Assembly: GCF_007362955.1 (NCBI RefSeq) | Contig: NZ_CP041696.1 | Span: forward strand, 1,302,001 to 1,366,000 | Source of the DNA: Lysinibacillus fusiformis | GTDB lineage: Bacteria; Bacillota; Bacilli; Bacillales_A; Planococcaceae | DNA: 64,000 bases | Reading direction: 5' to 3' | Shown here: in pieces, positions 52,280-64,000 of the stretch | Layout of the letters: each line of letters opens with the position of its first letter | How positions within the stretch are numbered: position 1 is the stretch's first letter | Program-made: the position numbers and the translations under genes | The notes under the pieces: generated by a model | The model's input: the letters and a program-made list of their open reading frames with translations, nothing else | What the model was told of the DNA's origin: nothing | The model's database searches: none

Positions 52280-53707
52280 TTATCGTTTTGCGATTTCTTG
52301 TTGTAATAATTTATTTACCATTGGTGGGTTCGCTTGCCCTTTAGTGGCTTTCATAATTTGACCAACTAAGAAGCCAATCGCACGATCCTTACCATTTTTA
52401 AAGTCTTCAATAGATTGTGCATTGTTATCTAACACTTCTGAAACAATAGCTAGTAATGCACCTTCATCTGAAATTTGAACTAATCCTTTAGCTTTAACAA
52501 TTTCTTCCGCTGAGCCACCGTTTTCTACTAATTCAGCAAATACTTTTTTACCGATTTTAGAAGAAATCGTGCCATCTGAAATTAATTTCACCATGCCTGC
52601 AAGGTTTTCTGGTGTCAGTGCTGTATCTTTAAGCTCCTTTTGTTCTGCGTTTAAGTAAGCAGAAACATCACCCATTAACCAGTTTGCAGAAAGCTTAGCA
52701 TCTGCTCCATCTACTATCATTGCTTCAAAGAAGTCTGAGATTTCTTTAGAAATTACAAGGACACCAGCATCATAAGCTGTTAAGCCTAGTTCTGATTCAT
52801 AGCGTGCTTTACGAGCATCAGGAAGCTCTGGAATTTCTGATTTTACGCGCTCTAACCATTCGTCATCGATTGATAGACGTACTAAGTCCGGTTCTGGGAA
52901 GTAACGATAATCATCTGTTCCTTCTTTTACACGCATAAGTATTGTTTTACCTGTTTTTTCATCGAAGCGACGTGTTTCTTGCTCAATAACACCGCCTGAA
53001 AGTAATACGTCCGCTTGACGTAATTCTTCATGTTCAAGACCTCGACGAACATAGTTGAATGAGTTCAGGTTTTTAAGTTCCGTTTTTGTACCGAACTCTT
53101 CTTGACCATACGGACGAATTGAAATATTGGCATCACAACGAAGTGATCCTTCCTCCATACGTACGTCTGAAACGCCTGTATATTGAATGATTGATTTTAC
53201 TTTTTCAAGATATGCATACGCTTCGTTTGGTGTACGAATGTCTGGCTCAGAAACGATTTCTACAAGTGGTGTACCTTGACGGTTGAAGTCAACTAATGAA
53301 TGATCACCTGCGTGAGAAAGTTTACCAGCATCTTCTTCCATATGAAGACGCGTAATACCGATACGTTTTGTGTAGCCGTCTACTTCAATATCAACCCAGC
53401 CGTTTTTACCGATTGGCTTATCAAATTGTGAAATTTGGTAGGCCTTCGGATTATCTGGATAGAAGTAGTTTTTACGGTCGAATTTCGTTTCTTGTTCAAT
53501 TTCCATGTTTAACGCAAGTGCTGCGCGCATCGCGTAGTCAACAACATTTTTATTTAACACTGGTAATACGCCAGGGTAACCAAGGTCGATTACAGATGTG
53601 TTTGTATTTGGCTCAGCGCCAAAATGGTTTGGCGAAGCAGAGAAAATTTTCGATTCAGTTTTCAACTCAACGTGAATTTCTAAACCAATTACTGTTTCAA
53701 AGTTCAT
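52280..53707 (-). CDS. gatB: Asp-tRNA(Asn)/Glu-tRNA(Gln) amidotransferase subunit B
   Basis: GatB (475 aa) activates misacylated Glu-tRNA(Gln) or Asp-tRNA(Asn) for amidation. The N-terminus [15 protein letters not shown] is diagnostic. [15 protein letters not shown] and R-L-H-M-E-E-D-A-G follow, with a YqeY-like tail ending [10 protein letters not shown]. The start at 53707 fits GGGAGGG in the end of gatA; 53797 would run into gatA. The gene starts one base after the gatA stop. Confidence 0.97.
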   Translation of the reverse strand: MNFETVIGLEIHVELKTESKIFSASPNHFGAEPNTNTSVIDLGYPGVLPVLNKNVVDYAMRAALALNMEIEQETKFDRKNYFYPDNPKAYQISQFDKPIGKNGWVDIEVDGYTKRIGITRLHMEEDAGKLSHAGDHSLVDFNRQGTPLVEIVSEPDIRTPNEAYAYLEKVKSIIQYTGVSDVRMEEGSLRCDANISIRPYGQEEFGTKTELKNLNSFNYVRRGLEHEELRQADVLLSGGVIEQETRRFDEKTGKTILMRVKEGTDDYRYFPEPDLVRLSIDDEWLERVKSEIPELPDARKARYESELGLTAYDAGVLVISKEISDFFEAMIVDGADAKLSANWLMGDVSAYLNAEQKELKDTALTPENLAGMVKLISDGTISSKIGKKVFAELVENGGSAEEIVKAKGLVQISDEGALLAIVSEVLDNNAQSIEDFKNGKDRAIGFLVGQIMKATKGQANPPMVNKLLQQEIAKR

Positions 53708-53708
53708 G

Positions 53709-55172
53709 TTACTTTCCCTCCCAAATTTGAGGAACTTGTTTATGGAACTCAGTAGCTTGTTCAAAAGCATGAGCCGTACGGTAAATTGTTGCTTCATCGA
53801 AGTATTTACCGATAATTTGTAAGCCTAAAGGTAGACCATTTTCCAAACCACAAGGAATTGAAATCGCTGGTACACCCGCTAAGTTAATAGGAATTGTTAA
53901 AATATCATTCGCGTACATCGTCATTGGATCATCAACATTTTCGCCAATTTTAAATGCTGGTGTTGGTGAAGTTGGTCCAATAATCACATCAAAATCTTCA
54001 AATACTTTGTCGTAGTCTGCTTTGATGAGCGTACGTGCTTGTTGTGCTTTTTTGTAGTAAGCATCATACGTACCTGCGCTTAGAGAGTAAGTACCAAGCA
54101 TAATACGGCGTTTTACTTCATCACCGAAGCCTTGCGCACGCGTTTCTTTGTAAAGGTCCATTAAGTTTTCAACGTTTTCAGCGCGGAAGCCATAACGGAT
54201 ACCGTCGAAACGAGAAAGGTTAGAAGACGCTTCTGAAGAAGAAAGGATGTAGTAAGCAGCAAGTGCATATTTTGAGTGAGGAAGAGAAACTTCTTCCACT
54301 GTTGCACCTAAACCTTTTAGTACTTCTAATGCATTCACAACAGATTGACGTGCTGCCTCGCCAACACCTTCACCTAGGAATTCCTTAGGTACAGCGATAC
54401 GTAAGCCTTTTACATCTCCTGTAAGTGCTGCTGCAAAGTTTGGTACTTCTACGTTTGCTGAAGTTGAATCGTTTGCATCTAAGCCTGAGATTGCTTCAAG
54501 TAAAAGCGCATTGTCTTCAACGTTACGAGTAATTGGCCCGATTTGATCTAAAGAAGATGCAAATGCCACAAGTCCAAAACGAGATACTCGACCATATGTA
54601 GGTTTCATTCCTACAACGCCACAATAAGCAGCTGGTTGACGGATTGATCCACCTGTATCTGAACCAAGTGAGAATGGTACTTCACCTGCCGCTACTGCTG
54701 CTGCGGATGCACCTGAAGAACCACCTGGCACGTGGTTTAAGTTCCATGGATTTTTCGTTGTTTTATAAGCTGAGTTCTCGTTTGAAGAACCCATCGCGAA
54801 TTCGTCCATGTTTAATTTACCGATTGTAATCATACCGGCTTCACGTAATTTTTTAACGACTGTTGCATCATAAATTGGCATGAAACCTTCAAGAATTTTA
54901 GAAGCACATGTTGTTTCTAAGCCTTCTGTTACGATGTTGTCTTTAACACCAATCGGAAGACCAAAAAGTGGTCCACGTTCTTCAAATGGTACTTTGTCCA
55001 TTTCAGCTGCTTGTGCAGTTGCTTTTTCTTCGTTTGAAGCTAGGAATGCTTGTACATCGCCATCCAGCTTTGTAACACGTTCATATGCTTCTTTTGTTAA
55101 GTCAGCGATTGTTAAGTTACCAGCTTTTATATCAGCTTGTAGCTCCTTTGCTGAACGTTCAAATAACGTCAT
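53709..55172 (-). CDS. gatA: Asp/Glu-tRNA amidotransferase subunit A (amidase)
   Basis: GatA (487 aa) releases ammonia from glutamine for GatB. It has the amidase-signature triad: Lys in G-V-K-D-N-I near residue 79, and two serines in [10 protein letters not shown] and [11 protein letters not shown] near 154 and 178. AGGAGG precedes the ATG. It lies between gatC and gatB in the usual order. Confidence 0.97.
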   Translation of the reverse strand: MTLFERSAKELQADIKAGNLTIADLTKEAYERVTKLDGDVQAFLASNEEKATAQAAEMDKVPFEERGPLFGLPIGVKDNIVTEGLETTCASKILEGFMPIYDATVVKKLREAGMITIGKLNMDEFAMGSSNENSAYKTTKNPWNLNHVPGGSSGASAAAVAAGEVPFSLGSDTGGSIRQPAAYCGVVGMKPTYGRVSRFGLVAFASSLDQIGPITRNVEDNALLLEAISGLDANDSTSANVEVPNFAAALTGDVKGLRIAVPKEFLGEGVGEAARQSVVNALEVLKGLGATVEEVSLPHSKYALAAYYILSSSEASSNLSRFDGIRYGFRAENVENLMDLYKETRAQGFGDEVKRRIMLGTYSLSAGTYDAYYKKAQQARTLIKADYDKVFEDFDVIIGPTSPTPAFKIGENVDDPMTMYANDILTIPINLAGVPAISIPCGLENGLPLGLQIIGKYFDEATIYRTAHAFEQATEFHKQVPQIWEGK

Positions 55173-55196
55173 GAGGAATCCTCCTATGTTTTAGTA

Positions 55197-55484
55197 TTAC
55201 ATGATAGCTGGTACTTTTACTTGACCATCTTCTTGTTCTTTCACATTTAACATCATTACTTCACGGTCTAAACCTTTTGTTGCCACATCTTCACGCATTA
55301 CGTTCACTAATGGTAATACATGAGTTGTTGGTTCAACATTTGTTGTGTCTAGCTCGTTTAATTGCTCTGCGAAGTCTGTGATTTTACCAAGTTGTTCAGC
55401 AAATTTTTCTGCCTCTTCTTCAGTAATTGCAAGACGTGCTAAATTCGCAACGTGCTTAACCTCTTCTTTTGTTAATTTCGCCAT
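55197..55484 (-). CDS. gatC: Asp/Glu-tRNA amidotransferase subunit C
   Basis: GatC (95 aa) stabilizes GatA and wraps round the complex. The family pattern is [18 protein letters not shown], then [12 protein letters not shown], then [19 protein letters not shown] precedes the ATG. It is the first gene of gatCAB. Confidence 0.96.
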   Translation of the reverse strand: MAKLTKEEVKHVANLARLAITEEEAEKFAEQLGKITDFAEQLNELDTTNVEPTTHVLPLVNVMREDVATKGLDREVMMLNVKEQEDGQVKVPAIM

Positions 55485-55599
55485 TTTTTACACCTCCGAA
55501 TAGTAATCAGATTCATTGTTTTTATTGATAACAATAGGGCTGAATAAAGTTAACCATGCCAATTATCATAACATTTTTCGTATTAAAAATCACAACTTT

Positions 55600-55795
55600 C
55601 ACCAAAAATATAGAAACTTTCACTACTATGACAAAGTGGCGTCTATAGATGTCACAGTATGTTGGAAAGTCCTTGTGAAAAGTAAATTTCAGCCCACTCG
55701 AGCAATGATTAGCTAGGGTACTAGCTTTACCTGATACAGTCTGAGCCTTTTGCGCTGGACCCAAGTGTTGCACTGCTAGATGCACCCTTGTTTGC
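55600..55795. other. Unexplained structured intergenic stretch between camS and gatC
   Basis: The 55485-55831 gap holds no convincing gene. Read on the minus strand it contains AGCTAG/CTAGCT flanking TACC, TTGGGTCCAGCGCAAAAGGCTC, TTGCTCGAGTGGGCTG and a TGACA...TGTCA pair. The density of small dyads suggests a structured leader or small RNA upstream of gatC, but no known class is recognised. Confidence 0.35.
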
Positions 55796-55800
55796 TCATA

Positions 55801-55832
55801 AAAATATAGCCAGCACAAGGCTGACTATATTT
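55801..55832 (-). terminator. camS terminator
   Basis: AAAATATAG.CAGC pairs with GCTG.CTATATTTT, followed by TTATG. It overlaps the camS stop codon. Confidence 0.82.
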
Positions 55833-56968
55833 TATTCATAAATATGCACGTAAGGATCTTTATCATTCGCTTCTTTCATAATTAACGCCTCTGGACCATT
55901 CATCGATGTAATACTAACTTCTACGTTTATATTATCGAATTGATTGATAAGTACGCCTGTCAAATATTGAGTAAAGCCTATAATTTCAGCCGTACCAAAA
56001 AATTGGATAGGAATTTCAATCGTTAGTTTTTGTATTTTCTTATTTTGGTAGAAACCTGTTCCAATTACACTCGTATAATTGGCAAAGTATTTATCCACAT
56101 CTTGCTTGAAATTCTTGAAGTTATTGCTAACATCTCGATAGATATCTTGTGATTCATCCGTTGGGAACATTATATATTCTTCATCAATGGCCTTCCAATC
56201 ACCTAAATCATTTTGTCCTTCTTTCGCTACACCGTAAGTGAAATAGGTACCTGGAATAATTTCATTGCGCGCTTGTTGTTTAAACAAGCCAACGACAATT
56301 GGCACATCCTTTAGCTCATCACGTGAACGCATACGTGAAACAATTTCTGCAGCCATCTTTTTCCCTTGCTCCACAAGTGCTGCTTCTGGAATTGGTTCAT
56401 CATAATATTCACCGTATTTTTCTTTTTGGTAATAGTAGATAGAATTCAATGCAAGCCCTATGGAAATACCACCTAGCTTTACTTTATCATTATCTGTTTT
56501 TGTTAAATAATTTTGCTCAACAATATGGGCTAAATAAACAGGTGCCTTCGTTGCACGTTCCTCAGCTGTCATTGTAGCGGTTGTTGGCGGGTTTAAACCA
56601 TCTTCCTTATTTGAGCTACGATCAAGCCAGTTAATTACTGTGCTTTCTGCTAAATACTGACCTTCTTGGAAGTAGTAGTTTTCAGTATCAAACTCATTTT
56701 GAGAAAGTCGCATTAAACCTGTTTCAACTTCCTTCATATCATACTTCGTGTAAATATTTGAAACGACTGATCCACGACTGGCACTTTTTTTATAGGGACT
56801 TAACGTTCTATAAAAAGATTCATCAATCTGTAAGCTTGGAATAATCGTTGTCTCCGCTTTTTCCTGTTGCGTCTCTTGTGTAAGCTCTGTTTCCTTCTTA
56901 GTAGAAGGGACACAGCCGACTAGCATTGCAGCCGCCACTATTGCTGGAATGAGTCGAAATGACTTCAT
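55832..56968 (-). CDS. camS: CamS family sex pheromone lipoprotein (YerH)
   Basis: The 378-residue lipoprotein has a signal peptide with lipobox A-M-L-V-G-C (Cys 19) and a Glu/Thr/Gln-rich spacer. The CamS domain follows, with S-R-G-S-V-V-S-N-I-Y and F-D-T-E-N-Y-Y-F-Q-E-G-Q. In enterococci the leader of CamS is processed to a pheromone peptide; in Bacillus (YerH) the role is unknown. AAGGAG precedes the ATG. It follows ligA as in B. subtilis. Confidence 0.92.
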   Translation of the reverse strand: MKSFRLIPAIVAAAMLVGCVPSTKKETELTQETQQEKAETTIIPSLQIDESFYRTLSPYKKSASRGSVVSNIYTKYDMKEVETGLMRLSQNEFDTENYYFQEGQYLAESTVINWLDRSSNKEDGLNPPTTATMTAEERATKAPVYLAHIVEQNYLTKTDNDKVKLGGISIGLALNSIYYYQKEKYGEYYDEPIPEAALVEQGKKMAAEIVSRMRSRDELKDVPIVVGLFKQQARNEIIPGTYFTYGVAKEGQNDLGDWKAIDEEYIMFPTDESQDIYRDVSNNFKNFKQDVDKYFANYTSVIGTGFYQNKKIQKLTIEIPIQFFGTAEIIGFTQYLTGVLINQFDNINVEVSITSMNGPEALIMKEANDKDPYVHIYE

Positions 56969-57066
56969 TATTTTAGTACTCCTTTACAAATAACTTTTGT
57001 TTGGAAATTTTTTTAGCTATTTTAAGAATTTGACTCCTTGAGAAGTAGAAATTTCACTTTCCACAT

Positions 57067-59070
<2,004 letters not shown>

Positions 59071-59084
59071 TTAAGTTCCTCCGC

Positions 59085-61337
59085 TTACGCTTTTTCAATA
59101 GGTGCGAACTGTGCTAGCAATCGCTTAATACCGATAGGTTGTGGGAATGCGATATCAAGCTCTGTACTATCACCCTCACCTTTTACGCTCACAACCATAC
59201 CTGTCCCCCATTTTTTGTGAACAGCCTTATCTCCTGCTTTCCAACCAAACTGGTCGCCCCCTGTCGATTGTAAACGGGCAGTAGCAGGTTGCGTTTGCTG
59301 TACAGTACCAAGTGTACGTTTTTGATAGCTATTAGATGAACGATTAGCAGTTGCAAATGGCACTTCAAGTTTGGTACCACCTTTAGATATTGATTCCGTA
59401 ATATCCTCTGAAATTTCACGTAAGAAACGAGAAGCGTTATTGAAGCTCGAACGTCCAAAAATCGTACGAGATTGTGCACTAGTTAAATACAAACGTTCCT
59501 CCGCACGTGTAATACCTACGTAAGCAAGTCGTCGTTCTTCTTCCATTTCATCCTGATCGTCAAGTGAACGAGAGTGCGGGAAGATATTTTCTTCCATACC
59601 AATAATAAAGACTACAGGAAATTCTAAGCCTTTTGCGGCATGCATCGTCATTAAAATAATGCTTCCCTTCGATGTATCGTCTTTATCAAGTGAATCAATA
59701 TCTGCAATAAGTGCTAAATCAGTTAAGAAGGCGATTAGACTCTTATCATCACTGCGCTCCTCAAATGCTTTTGTTACAGATAAAAATTCTTCTATATTTT
59801 CTAAACGGCTTTCTGCTTCAATCGTCTTTTCGTTTTGGAGCATTGCACGATAACCAGATTTCTCGATGACCTGCTCCACAATCTCTGTTACAGATAAATA
59901 TTCTTGCATTTCCGTAAAGCCTTTAACCATCGCATAAAATTGCTCTGCTGAAGCTGCCGCTTTACCCGTTAACCCCATAAACACTAGATCATTCATCGCA
60001 TCAAAAATCGAGCGATCTTGGTCAATTGCGTAACGTGCCATCTTTTCAAAAGAAGTAGCTCCTATACTACGCTTTGGTTCATTAATTATTCGTGCAAGCG
60101 ATAAATCGTCATCATTGTTGGCAATTAAGCGTAAATACGCCAGTAAATCCTTAATCTCTTTGCGATCATAGAATTTTGTACCACCGACGATTTGATAAGT
60201 CATATTAGATTTAACAAGCACTTCCTCCATTACGCGGGATTGTGCATTTGTTCGATATAAAATAGCAAAATCATCAAATGTGCGATTTTCTTTTTTCATA
60301 AGCTGTTGGATCGTTTGGATGACGAACTGTGCTTCTTCTTGTTCGTTATAGGCTTTGTACAGAGCGATTTTTTCACCCTCTACATTTTCTGTGCGTAGTT
60401 CTTTTGGATAACGCGTCGTATTATTTTGAATGACGTCATTTGCTGCTTTTAGGATGCGTTTCGTGGAGCGATAATTTTGCTCTAACATAATTACCTGGGC
60501 ATTTGGATAATCTTTTTCAAATGAAAGAATATTTCCGATATCCGCACCCCGCCAACGATAAATCGATTGGTCAGAATCCCCTACCACACAGATATTTTGA
60601 AATTTCTTTGCAAGTAGCTGAACGAGTAAATATTGAGATTTATTCGTATCTTGATATTCATCCACATGAATATATTGAAATTTATTTTGATAATATTCAA
60701 GCACTTCCGGTACCCGCTTGAATAATGTAATTGTCGTCATAATCAAATCATCAAAATCGAGTGATTGGTTGCGGCGTAGACGTTTTTCATAGCCTTTGTA
60801 GACACGCGCAATCGTTTTTTCATACGGATTATTGTCATTCATATTAGCCATATAGTCATCGGCTGTGATGCATTCATTTTTAGCTGAGCTAATTGCATTT
60901 AAAATAGCACGGGGCTCAAAACGTTTCGGATCGATATTTTCTTCCTTTATTACATTTTTTACCACCGATAACTGATCAGTAGAATCTAAAATTGAGAAAT
61001 TACGTGACATACCAAGCTGATCGATATTACGACGCAAAATTCGTACACACATTGAGTGGAACGTCGATACCCACATGCTGTCACCGGTTCCATTTCCAAG
61101 GATACCATCAATACGTTCTCGCATTTCACGCGCAGCTTTATTTGTGAACGTGATTGCTAAAATTTTTGATGGATACACTTCCTTTTCAATCATCAAATAC
61201 GCAATACGATGCGTCAAGACTCTTGTTTTCCCAGAGCCTGCACCTGCCATAATCAGTAGCGGCCCTTCTGTTGTTTTCACAGCTTTTTCTTGCTCAGGAT
61301 TCATTCCTGCTAATAAGTTTTTCGTTAACTGCTCCAT
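59085..61337 (-). CDS. pcrA: PcrA, UvrD-like DNA helicase
   Basis: PcrA (750 aa) is a superfamily 1A 3'-5' helicase for repair and plasmid replication. Motifs: I A-G-A-G-S-G-K-T, Ia [52 protein letters not shown] and VI Y-V-G-I-T-R-A. The C-terminus has the Tudor-like RNA-polymerase-binding part ([12 protein letters not shown]). TTGGAGG precedes the ATG. Confidence 0.97.
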   Translation of the reverse strand: MEQLTKNLLAGMNPEQEKAVKTTEGPLLIMAGAGSGKTRVLTHRIAYLMIEKEVYPSKILAITFTNKAAREMRERIDGILGNGTGDSMWVSTFHSMCVRILRRNIDQLGMSRNFSILDSTDQLSVVKNVIKEENIDPKRFEPRAILNAISSAKNECITADDYMANMNDNNPYEKTIARVYKGYEKRLRRNQSLDFDDLIMTTITLFKRVPEVLEYYQNKFQYIHVDEYQDTNKSQYLLVQLLAKKFQNICVVGDSDQSIYRWRGADIGNILSFEKDYPNAQVIMLEQNYRSTKRILKAANDVIQNNTTRYPKELRTENVEGEKIALYKAYNEQEEAQFVIQTIQQLMKKENRTFDDFAILYRTNAQSRVMEEVLVKSNMTYQIVGGTKFYDRKEIKDLLAYLRLIANNDDDLSLARIINEPKRSIGATSFEKMARYAIDQDRSIFDAMNDLVFMGLTGKAAASAEQFYAMVKGFTEMQEYLSVTEIVEQVIEKSGYRAMLQNEKTIEAESRLENIEEFLSVTKAFEERSDDKSLIAFLTDLALIADIDSLDKDDTSKGSIILMTMHAAKGLEFPVVFIIGMEENIFPHSRSLDDQDEMEEERRLAYVGITRAEERLYLTSAQSRTIFGRSSFNNASRFLREISEDITESISKGGTKLEVPFATANRSSNSYQKRTLGTVQQTQPATARLQSTGGDQFGWKAGDKAVHKKWGTGMVVSVKGEGDSTELDIAFPQPIGIKRLLAQFAPIEKA

Positions 61338-61621
61338 ATTGCACCTCCAATCAAATTCCCCATGGCGAGCCGTCGTTCTAATCTTGAAATGTGCGTAGTT
61401 CTACAAAAGGCTTGGACACAAGGGCCATTTTGCGATAAAGCCCTAATTTCTTAGCCTTAATCGTTGAAACTGTGTTTTTTAGGTTCATCTTTTTTCAAAA
61501 ACTGTACCTGTCGCTTAAGGTTCGCACGCATTGTATCCAAGACACCCGCCGGAGACTGTAATTTCATTAAGATGGTGTTTAAATTGCCACTGAATAAAAT
61601 TACTCAAACATTTGTTCTTAA

Positions 61622-62311
61622 TTATAGCGTATTTTTAACTACCTTAACAGTCGCTAATGCGGCTTTTAAATCTTCATAAATAATATTGCCAACAACTACT
61701 GTATCCGCATATTTTGCCATTTCCTCAGCCTGCTTAGTAGAGGTAATGCCCCCACCGTAAAATAGTTTTGTATTTTTCAATTCATCTTTAACGGCACGTA
61801 CGAGTTCAATATCGCCATACATTCCGCTATATTCCACATAGAATACAGGTAGTTTAAAGAAGTTTTCCGCCATGCGTGCATAAGCAACTACATCATCTAT
61901 CGATAAATCTGTTTTCGCTCCAGTTACTTCAGCTACTTTGCAATTTGGATTTAAAATACAATATCCTTCAGCAACGAGCTCTTCCCAAACCATAATATCG
62001 CCATATTCTTTGATGGCTTCATGATGTAAATTTTTAATCCACTTCGGATCATCACTATTTAATACTGTCGGAATGAAATAATAGTCATAACCCGGCGTCA
62101 CCGATTCTATCGTTGAAATTTCAAGTGCTATTGGTACTTCAAAGCGACGGACACGCACAAGCAAATCTAATACACCATCTAAAGTTACGCCATCTGTGCC
62201 GCCAACTAAAATAACGTCTGTTCCTGATTCGCAAATTTTTTCGAGTGCCTCATCCGAAATTTCCTTAGCCGGATCTAACTTGAACACATGTCTCCACTCT
62301 AAATAATCCAT
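61622..62311 (-). CDS. pcrB: Heptaprenylglyceryl phosphate synthase
   Basis: PcrB (229 aa) is a TIM-barrel prenyltransferase that joins heptaprenyl diphosphate to glycerol-1-phosphate. Family marks are H-V-F-K-L-D-P-A-K (read here [11 protein letters not shown]), [17 protein letters not shown] and Y-G-G-G-I-T-S. AGGTGG precedes the ATG. A gap of 284 bases to pcrA holds only a 36-codon frame without a ribosome site, so pcrA may have its own promoter. Confidence 0.95.
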   Translation of the reverse strand: MDYLEWRHVFKLDPAKEISDEALEKICESGTDVILVGGTDGVTLDGVLDLLVRVRRFEVPIALEISTIESVTPGYDYYFIPTVLNSDDPKWIKNLHHEAIKEYGDIMVWEELVAEGYCILNPNCKVAEVTGAKTDLSIDDVVAYARMAENFFKLPVFYVEYSGMYGDIELVRAVKDELKNTKLFYGGGITSTKQAEEMAKYADTVVVGNIIYEDLKAALATVKVVKNTL

Positions 62312-62381
62312 CTATTTTACCACCTATCACTTTCTATCTATTCGTTTACAAGTATAGCTTATGACTCTCGACAAAAAAATG

Positions 62382-62415
62382 AAAAAGACTGAGCAGAAAC
62401 TCTACTCAGCCTCTT
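62382..62415 (-). terminator. yerC terminator
   Basis: AGGCTGAGTAGA pairs with TCTGCTCAGTCT (two mismatches), followed by TTTTTC on the minus strand. It closes the yerA-yerB-yerC unit ahead of pcrB. Confidence 0.8.
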
Positions 62416-62420
62416 ACCTA

Positions 62421-62741
62421 TTATTCTTTTGGTGCTTGGAATGGCTTTTCGTCCGGATACAAACGACCTAACATTTCATCATATGTATCATTCCCATAAT
62501 CAAAACAACGACGTACACGTGAAATTGTTGCTGTACTTGCACCCGTTTCCTTTTTAATGGATTCGTAGGTTTTCTTTAGACGTAATAAATGTGCAACCTC
62601 AAAACGTTGTGCTAGCGATTGAATTTCACTAATCGTACATAAATCATCAAAAAATTTATAACATTCTTCGATGTCTTTCAGCTCTAACACCGCTTTAAAT
62701 AACTGATCTGTTTGATGCCCTCGAATTTTTTCGATTTGCAT
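62421..62741 (-). CDS. yerC: YerC, TrpR-like DNA-binding protein
   Basis: The 106-residue protein has the TrpR-family fold: L-C-T-I-S-E-I-Q-S-L-A-Q-R-F-E-V-A-H-L-L-R near residue 40 and the helix-turn-helix S-I-K-K-E-T-G-A-S-T-A-T-I-S-R-V-R-R-C. It is YerC/YecD type; the operator and effector are not known. AGGGAGGG precedes the ATG. It follows yerB with a 15-base gap. Confidence 0.93.
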   Translation of the reverse strand: MQIEKIRGHQTDQLFKAVLELKDIEECYKFFDDLCTISEIQSLAQRFEVAHLLRLKKTYESIKKETGASTATISRVRRCFDYGNDTYDEMLGRLYPDEKPFQAPKE

Positions 62742-62756
62742 GCAATTTCCCTCCCT

Positions 62757-63809
62757 TTAAGGCTGCGTTTTCACCATTGCTTGTAACCCTGGTGAAGATG
62801 GTACGAAATGGATCCAAGACTCTCCTGGTACTAACTTTACAAGCTCCCCAGACTCTTCAACAGCCATTGGTAGTCCATCAATATTAGCCCATTTGACTTC
62901 TCTCATATAGCCATTTTGAAAAACATACGCATTTCCACCAGATGTTAAATCAATATCTTGGCGACCTACACTATCAATTGTTTGATGTTTCATCTCAAAG
63001 AATAAAACATTCGCAAATGTAAGTGCTTCGCCTGTTAACATATCCTTTGTGTCAACGCCAGCCGATTGTCGTCCATAACGATTGTTTTGATGATCATACA
63101 CATACGAATTGTGGAAATACTCATTATTTCCATAGTAAATGTCAACTTGACTTGTTTCAATGCCTATTTTACCACGTTCATCGGGTTCATAAAAAGCCTG
63201 GCGTACTTTTTCACTGTAAATCATTGAAGCGCCAACTTTTTCTGCACCATTTAACATGTTTTCAGCAGTAATATATGAATTATGCGGTGCCACACGATCC
63301 TTTGAACGTTTGAAAAGTGTTCCATCATAATTCATGCCATTTATATTGTCGACAACTTGATTGCTAAGCATTGTTTTTGCCTCTGGACTATAACCATGCG
63401 CTACATAAAATGCACCAAAACCCTTCGCCATATCGACAAAGTAAGAACGTGCACTACGAACTGGTCCTACATTTTCTGGTAACTCACTTTGATAGACTGC
63501 TAATAAACGAGTAACATCTCCCTCTGCTAACATTTCATAAATCATATCCGCTGCTGCTAAACCCGATTGTGGACGAGCAGCAGGGTGATTATTAATCGTC
63601 ACAATAATTGGACGTTGTGTCACTTCCTCAGCGACAGTTTCACCTGTTAATGGAGCAATTTCAAGTTCTTCCTGAACAGGCTCTTCAATAACTGGTTCTT
63701 TCTCAGGTGTCGCAATATCTTCTTCCACTTCTGATGCATCTTTTGAACATCCTCCGATGAACAAAGCGCTAAATGCTAATGCCATAAATAACTTCTTGGA
63801 TTTAAACAC
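62757..63809 (-). CDS. yerB: YerB-like lipoprotein (DUF3048)
   Basis: The protein (350 aa) is a lipoprotein: hydrophobic start and lipobox L-F-I-G-G-C, then an acidic spacer (E-V-E-E-D-I-A-T-P-E-K-E-P). Two DUF3048 parts follow, with V-T-I-N-N-H-P-A-A-R-P-Q-S-G-L and G-P-V-R-S-A-R. GTG 63809 is preferred because GAAGGGG is seven bases away; ATG 63815 would touch that site. It is extracytoplasmic and its function is unknown. It lies between yerA and yerC as in B. subtilis. Confidence 0.9.
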   Translation of the reverse strand: MFKSKKLFMALAFSALFIGGCSKDASEVEEDIATPEKEPVIEEPVQEELEIAPLTGETVAEEVTQRPIIVTINNHPAARPQSGLAAADMIYEMLAEGDVTRLLAVYQSELPENVGPVRSARSYFVDMAKGFGAFYVAHGYSPEAKTMLSNQVVDNINGMNYDGTLFKRSKDRVAPHNSYITAENMLNGAEKVGASMIYSEKVRQAFYEPDERGKIGIETSQVDIYYGNNEYFHNSYVYDHQNNRYGRQSAGVDTKDMLTGEALTFANVLFFEMKHQTIDSVGRQDIDLTSGGNAYVFQNGYMREVKWANIDGLPMAVEESGELVKLVPGESWIHFVPSSPGLQAMVKTQP

Positions 63810-63828
63810 AACCATTCCCCTTCCTCGA

Positions 63829-64000
63829 TTAACGCATCACTGCTGGTAATAATATCTTATTCTTCATTACATCAAAAATACCTTTTGGTGTAATGCGAAT
63901 ATAAGGTAAGTGGGTGGATTGTAAAAATAATAGAGAATAAATAGCGTCACCTAGGTAATAGCCTCGATCCATAAGTGCTTGTTTTAAAACACGTTCCTGT
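63829..64000 (-). CDS. yerA: YerA-like adenine deaminase family protein (C-terminal end only)
   Basis: Only the last 56 codons are in the window, ending ...F-D-V-M-K-N-K-I-L-L-P-A-V-M-R-stop. The text Q-E-R-V-L-K-Q-A-L-M-D-R-G-Y-Y-L-G-D-A-I-Y-S-L and the position before yerB match YerA, an amidohydrolase of the adenine deaminase group. Activity cannot be judged from this piece. Confidence 0.75.
   Translation of the reverse strand, partial: QERVLKQALMDRGYYLGDAIYSLLFLQSTHLPYIRITPKGIFDVMKNKILLPAVMR

Noticed and set aside
52280..53797. Longer gatB start at 53797
   Set aside because: It would overlap gatA by about 90 bases; [11 protein letters not shown] at 53707 is the family start with a ribosome site.
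55522..55818. A 98-codon frame upstream of gatC
   Set aside because: No ribosome site, unusual composition, and it overlaps the camS terminator; more likely a structured non-coding stretch.
61464..61571. A 36-codon frame between pcrB and pcrA (starts M-K-L-Q-S-P-A-G)
   Set aside because: It starts at an ATG without a ribosome site, and no supporting feature was found; it remains possible but is not claimed.

Overview
The window looks like a chromosomal segment of a mesophilic, low-GC, endospore-forming Bacillales bacterium, most probably Lysinibacillus. Three things point there. Sporulation genes are present: two SASP-type proteins, a prkA-yhbH-spoVR cluster and a lytH-type cortex peptidase. 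The right-hand block yerA-yerB-yerC-pcrB-pcrA-ligA-camS-gatCAB-dagK-rlmD follows Bacillus gene order. A D-aspartate ligase/racemase pair fits the Lys-D-Asp peptidoglycan cross-bridge known for Lysinibacillus. No rRNA, tRNA, CRISPR array, integrase or complete prophage was seen.

Layout. 0-20 kb is mostly minus-strand housekeeping: PPK2 (cut by the window edge), methionine aminopeptidase, a TPP-riboswitch-controlled thiT, sbcDC with a possible LexA box, a secreted SGNH hydrolase, an M29 aminopeptidase, a DEAD-box helicase, the D-Asp racemase/ligase pair, a C39-like lipoprotein and an acyl-CoA ligase. A run of small genes follows (DUF305, a Cys-rich CWC protein, a gamma-SASP-like protein). 20-27 kb is accessory: a transposon-like cassette carrying one M60 (enhancin-type) metallopeptidase, an RNase J paralogue, half of a type I specificity subunit facing an XRE regulator, and a radical SAM protein. 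27-36 kb is spore-related (spoVR, yhbH, prkA, lytH). 36-46 kb is accessory, with a YceG-like/trypsin fusion, short repeats, an MFS carrier, a Dus enzyme and single-gene cassettes separated by copies of the rlmD 3' end. 46-64 kb is conserved core: rlmD, cydABS, dagK, gatCAB, camS, ligA, pcrA, pcrB, yerC, yerB and the end of yerA.

Main discoveries. (1) At 20138-22493 a 2,356-bp element has perfect 25-bp terminal inverted repeats (TGT...ACA), a 5-bp target duplication (CCAAT), several subterminal repeats in unequal number at the two ends, and only an M60 metallopeptidase gene inside. No transposase is present. It resembles a mobile insertion cassette moved in trans. (2) Downstream of rlmD, four short sequences repeat the last codons and stop of that gene (His-Cys-Glu-x-Val-x-Trp-Leu). 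All lie in the same orientation and separate single genes, like the residual attachment sites of serial insertions. (3) prkA appears to start at a non-AUG codon, because a sigma-E-like promoter lies inside the apparent 5' coding extension. (4) A YceG-like domain is fused to an HtrA-like protease. (5) The cyd operon has a leader terminator hairpin and an extra 31-38 aa membrane peptide ahead of cydA, and an unlisted cydS after cydB.

Product names come from motif and family recognition by eye; no database search was run.
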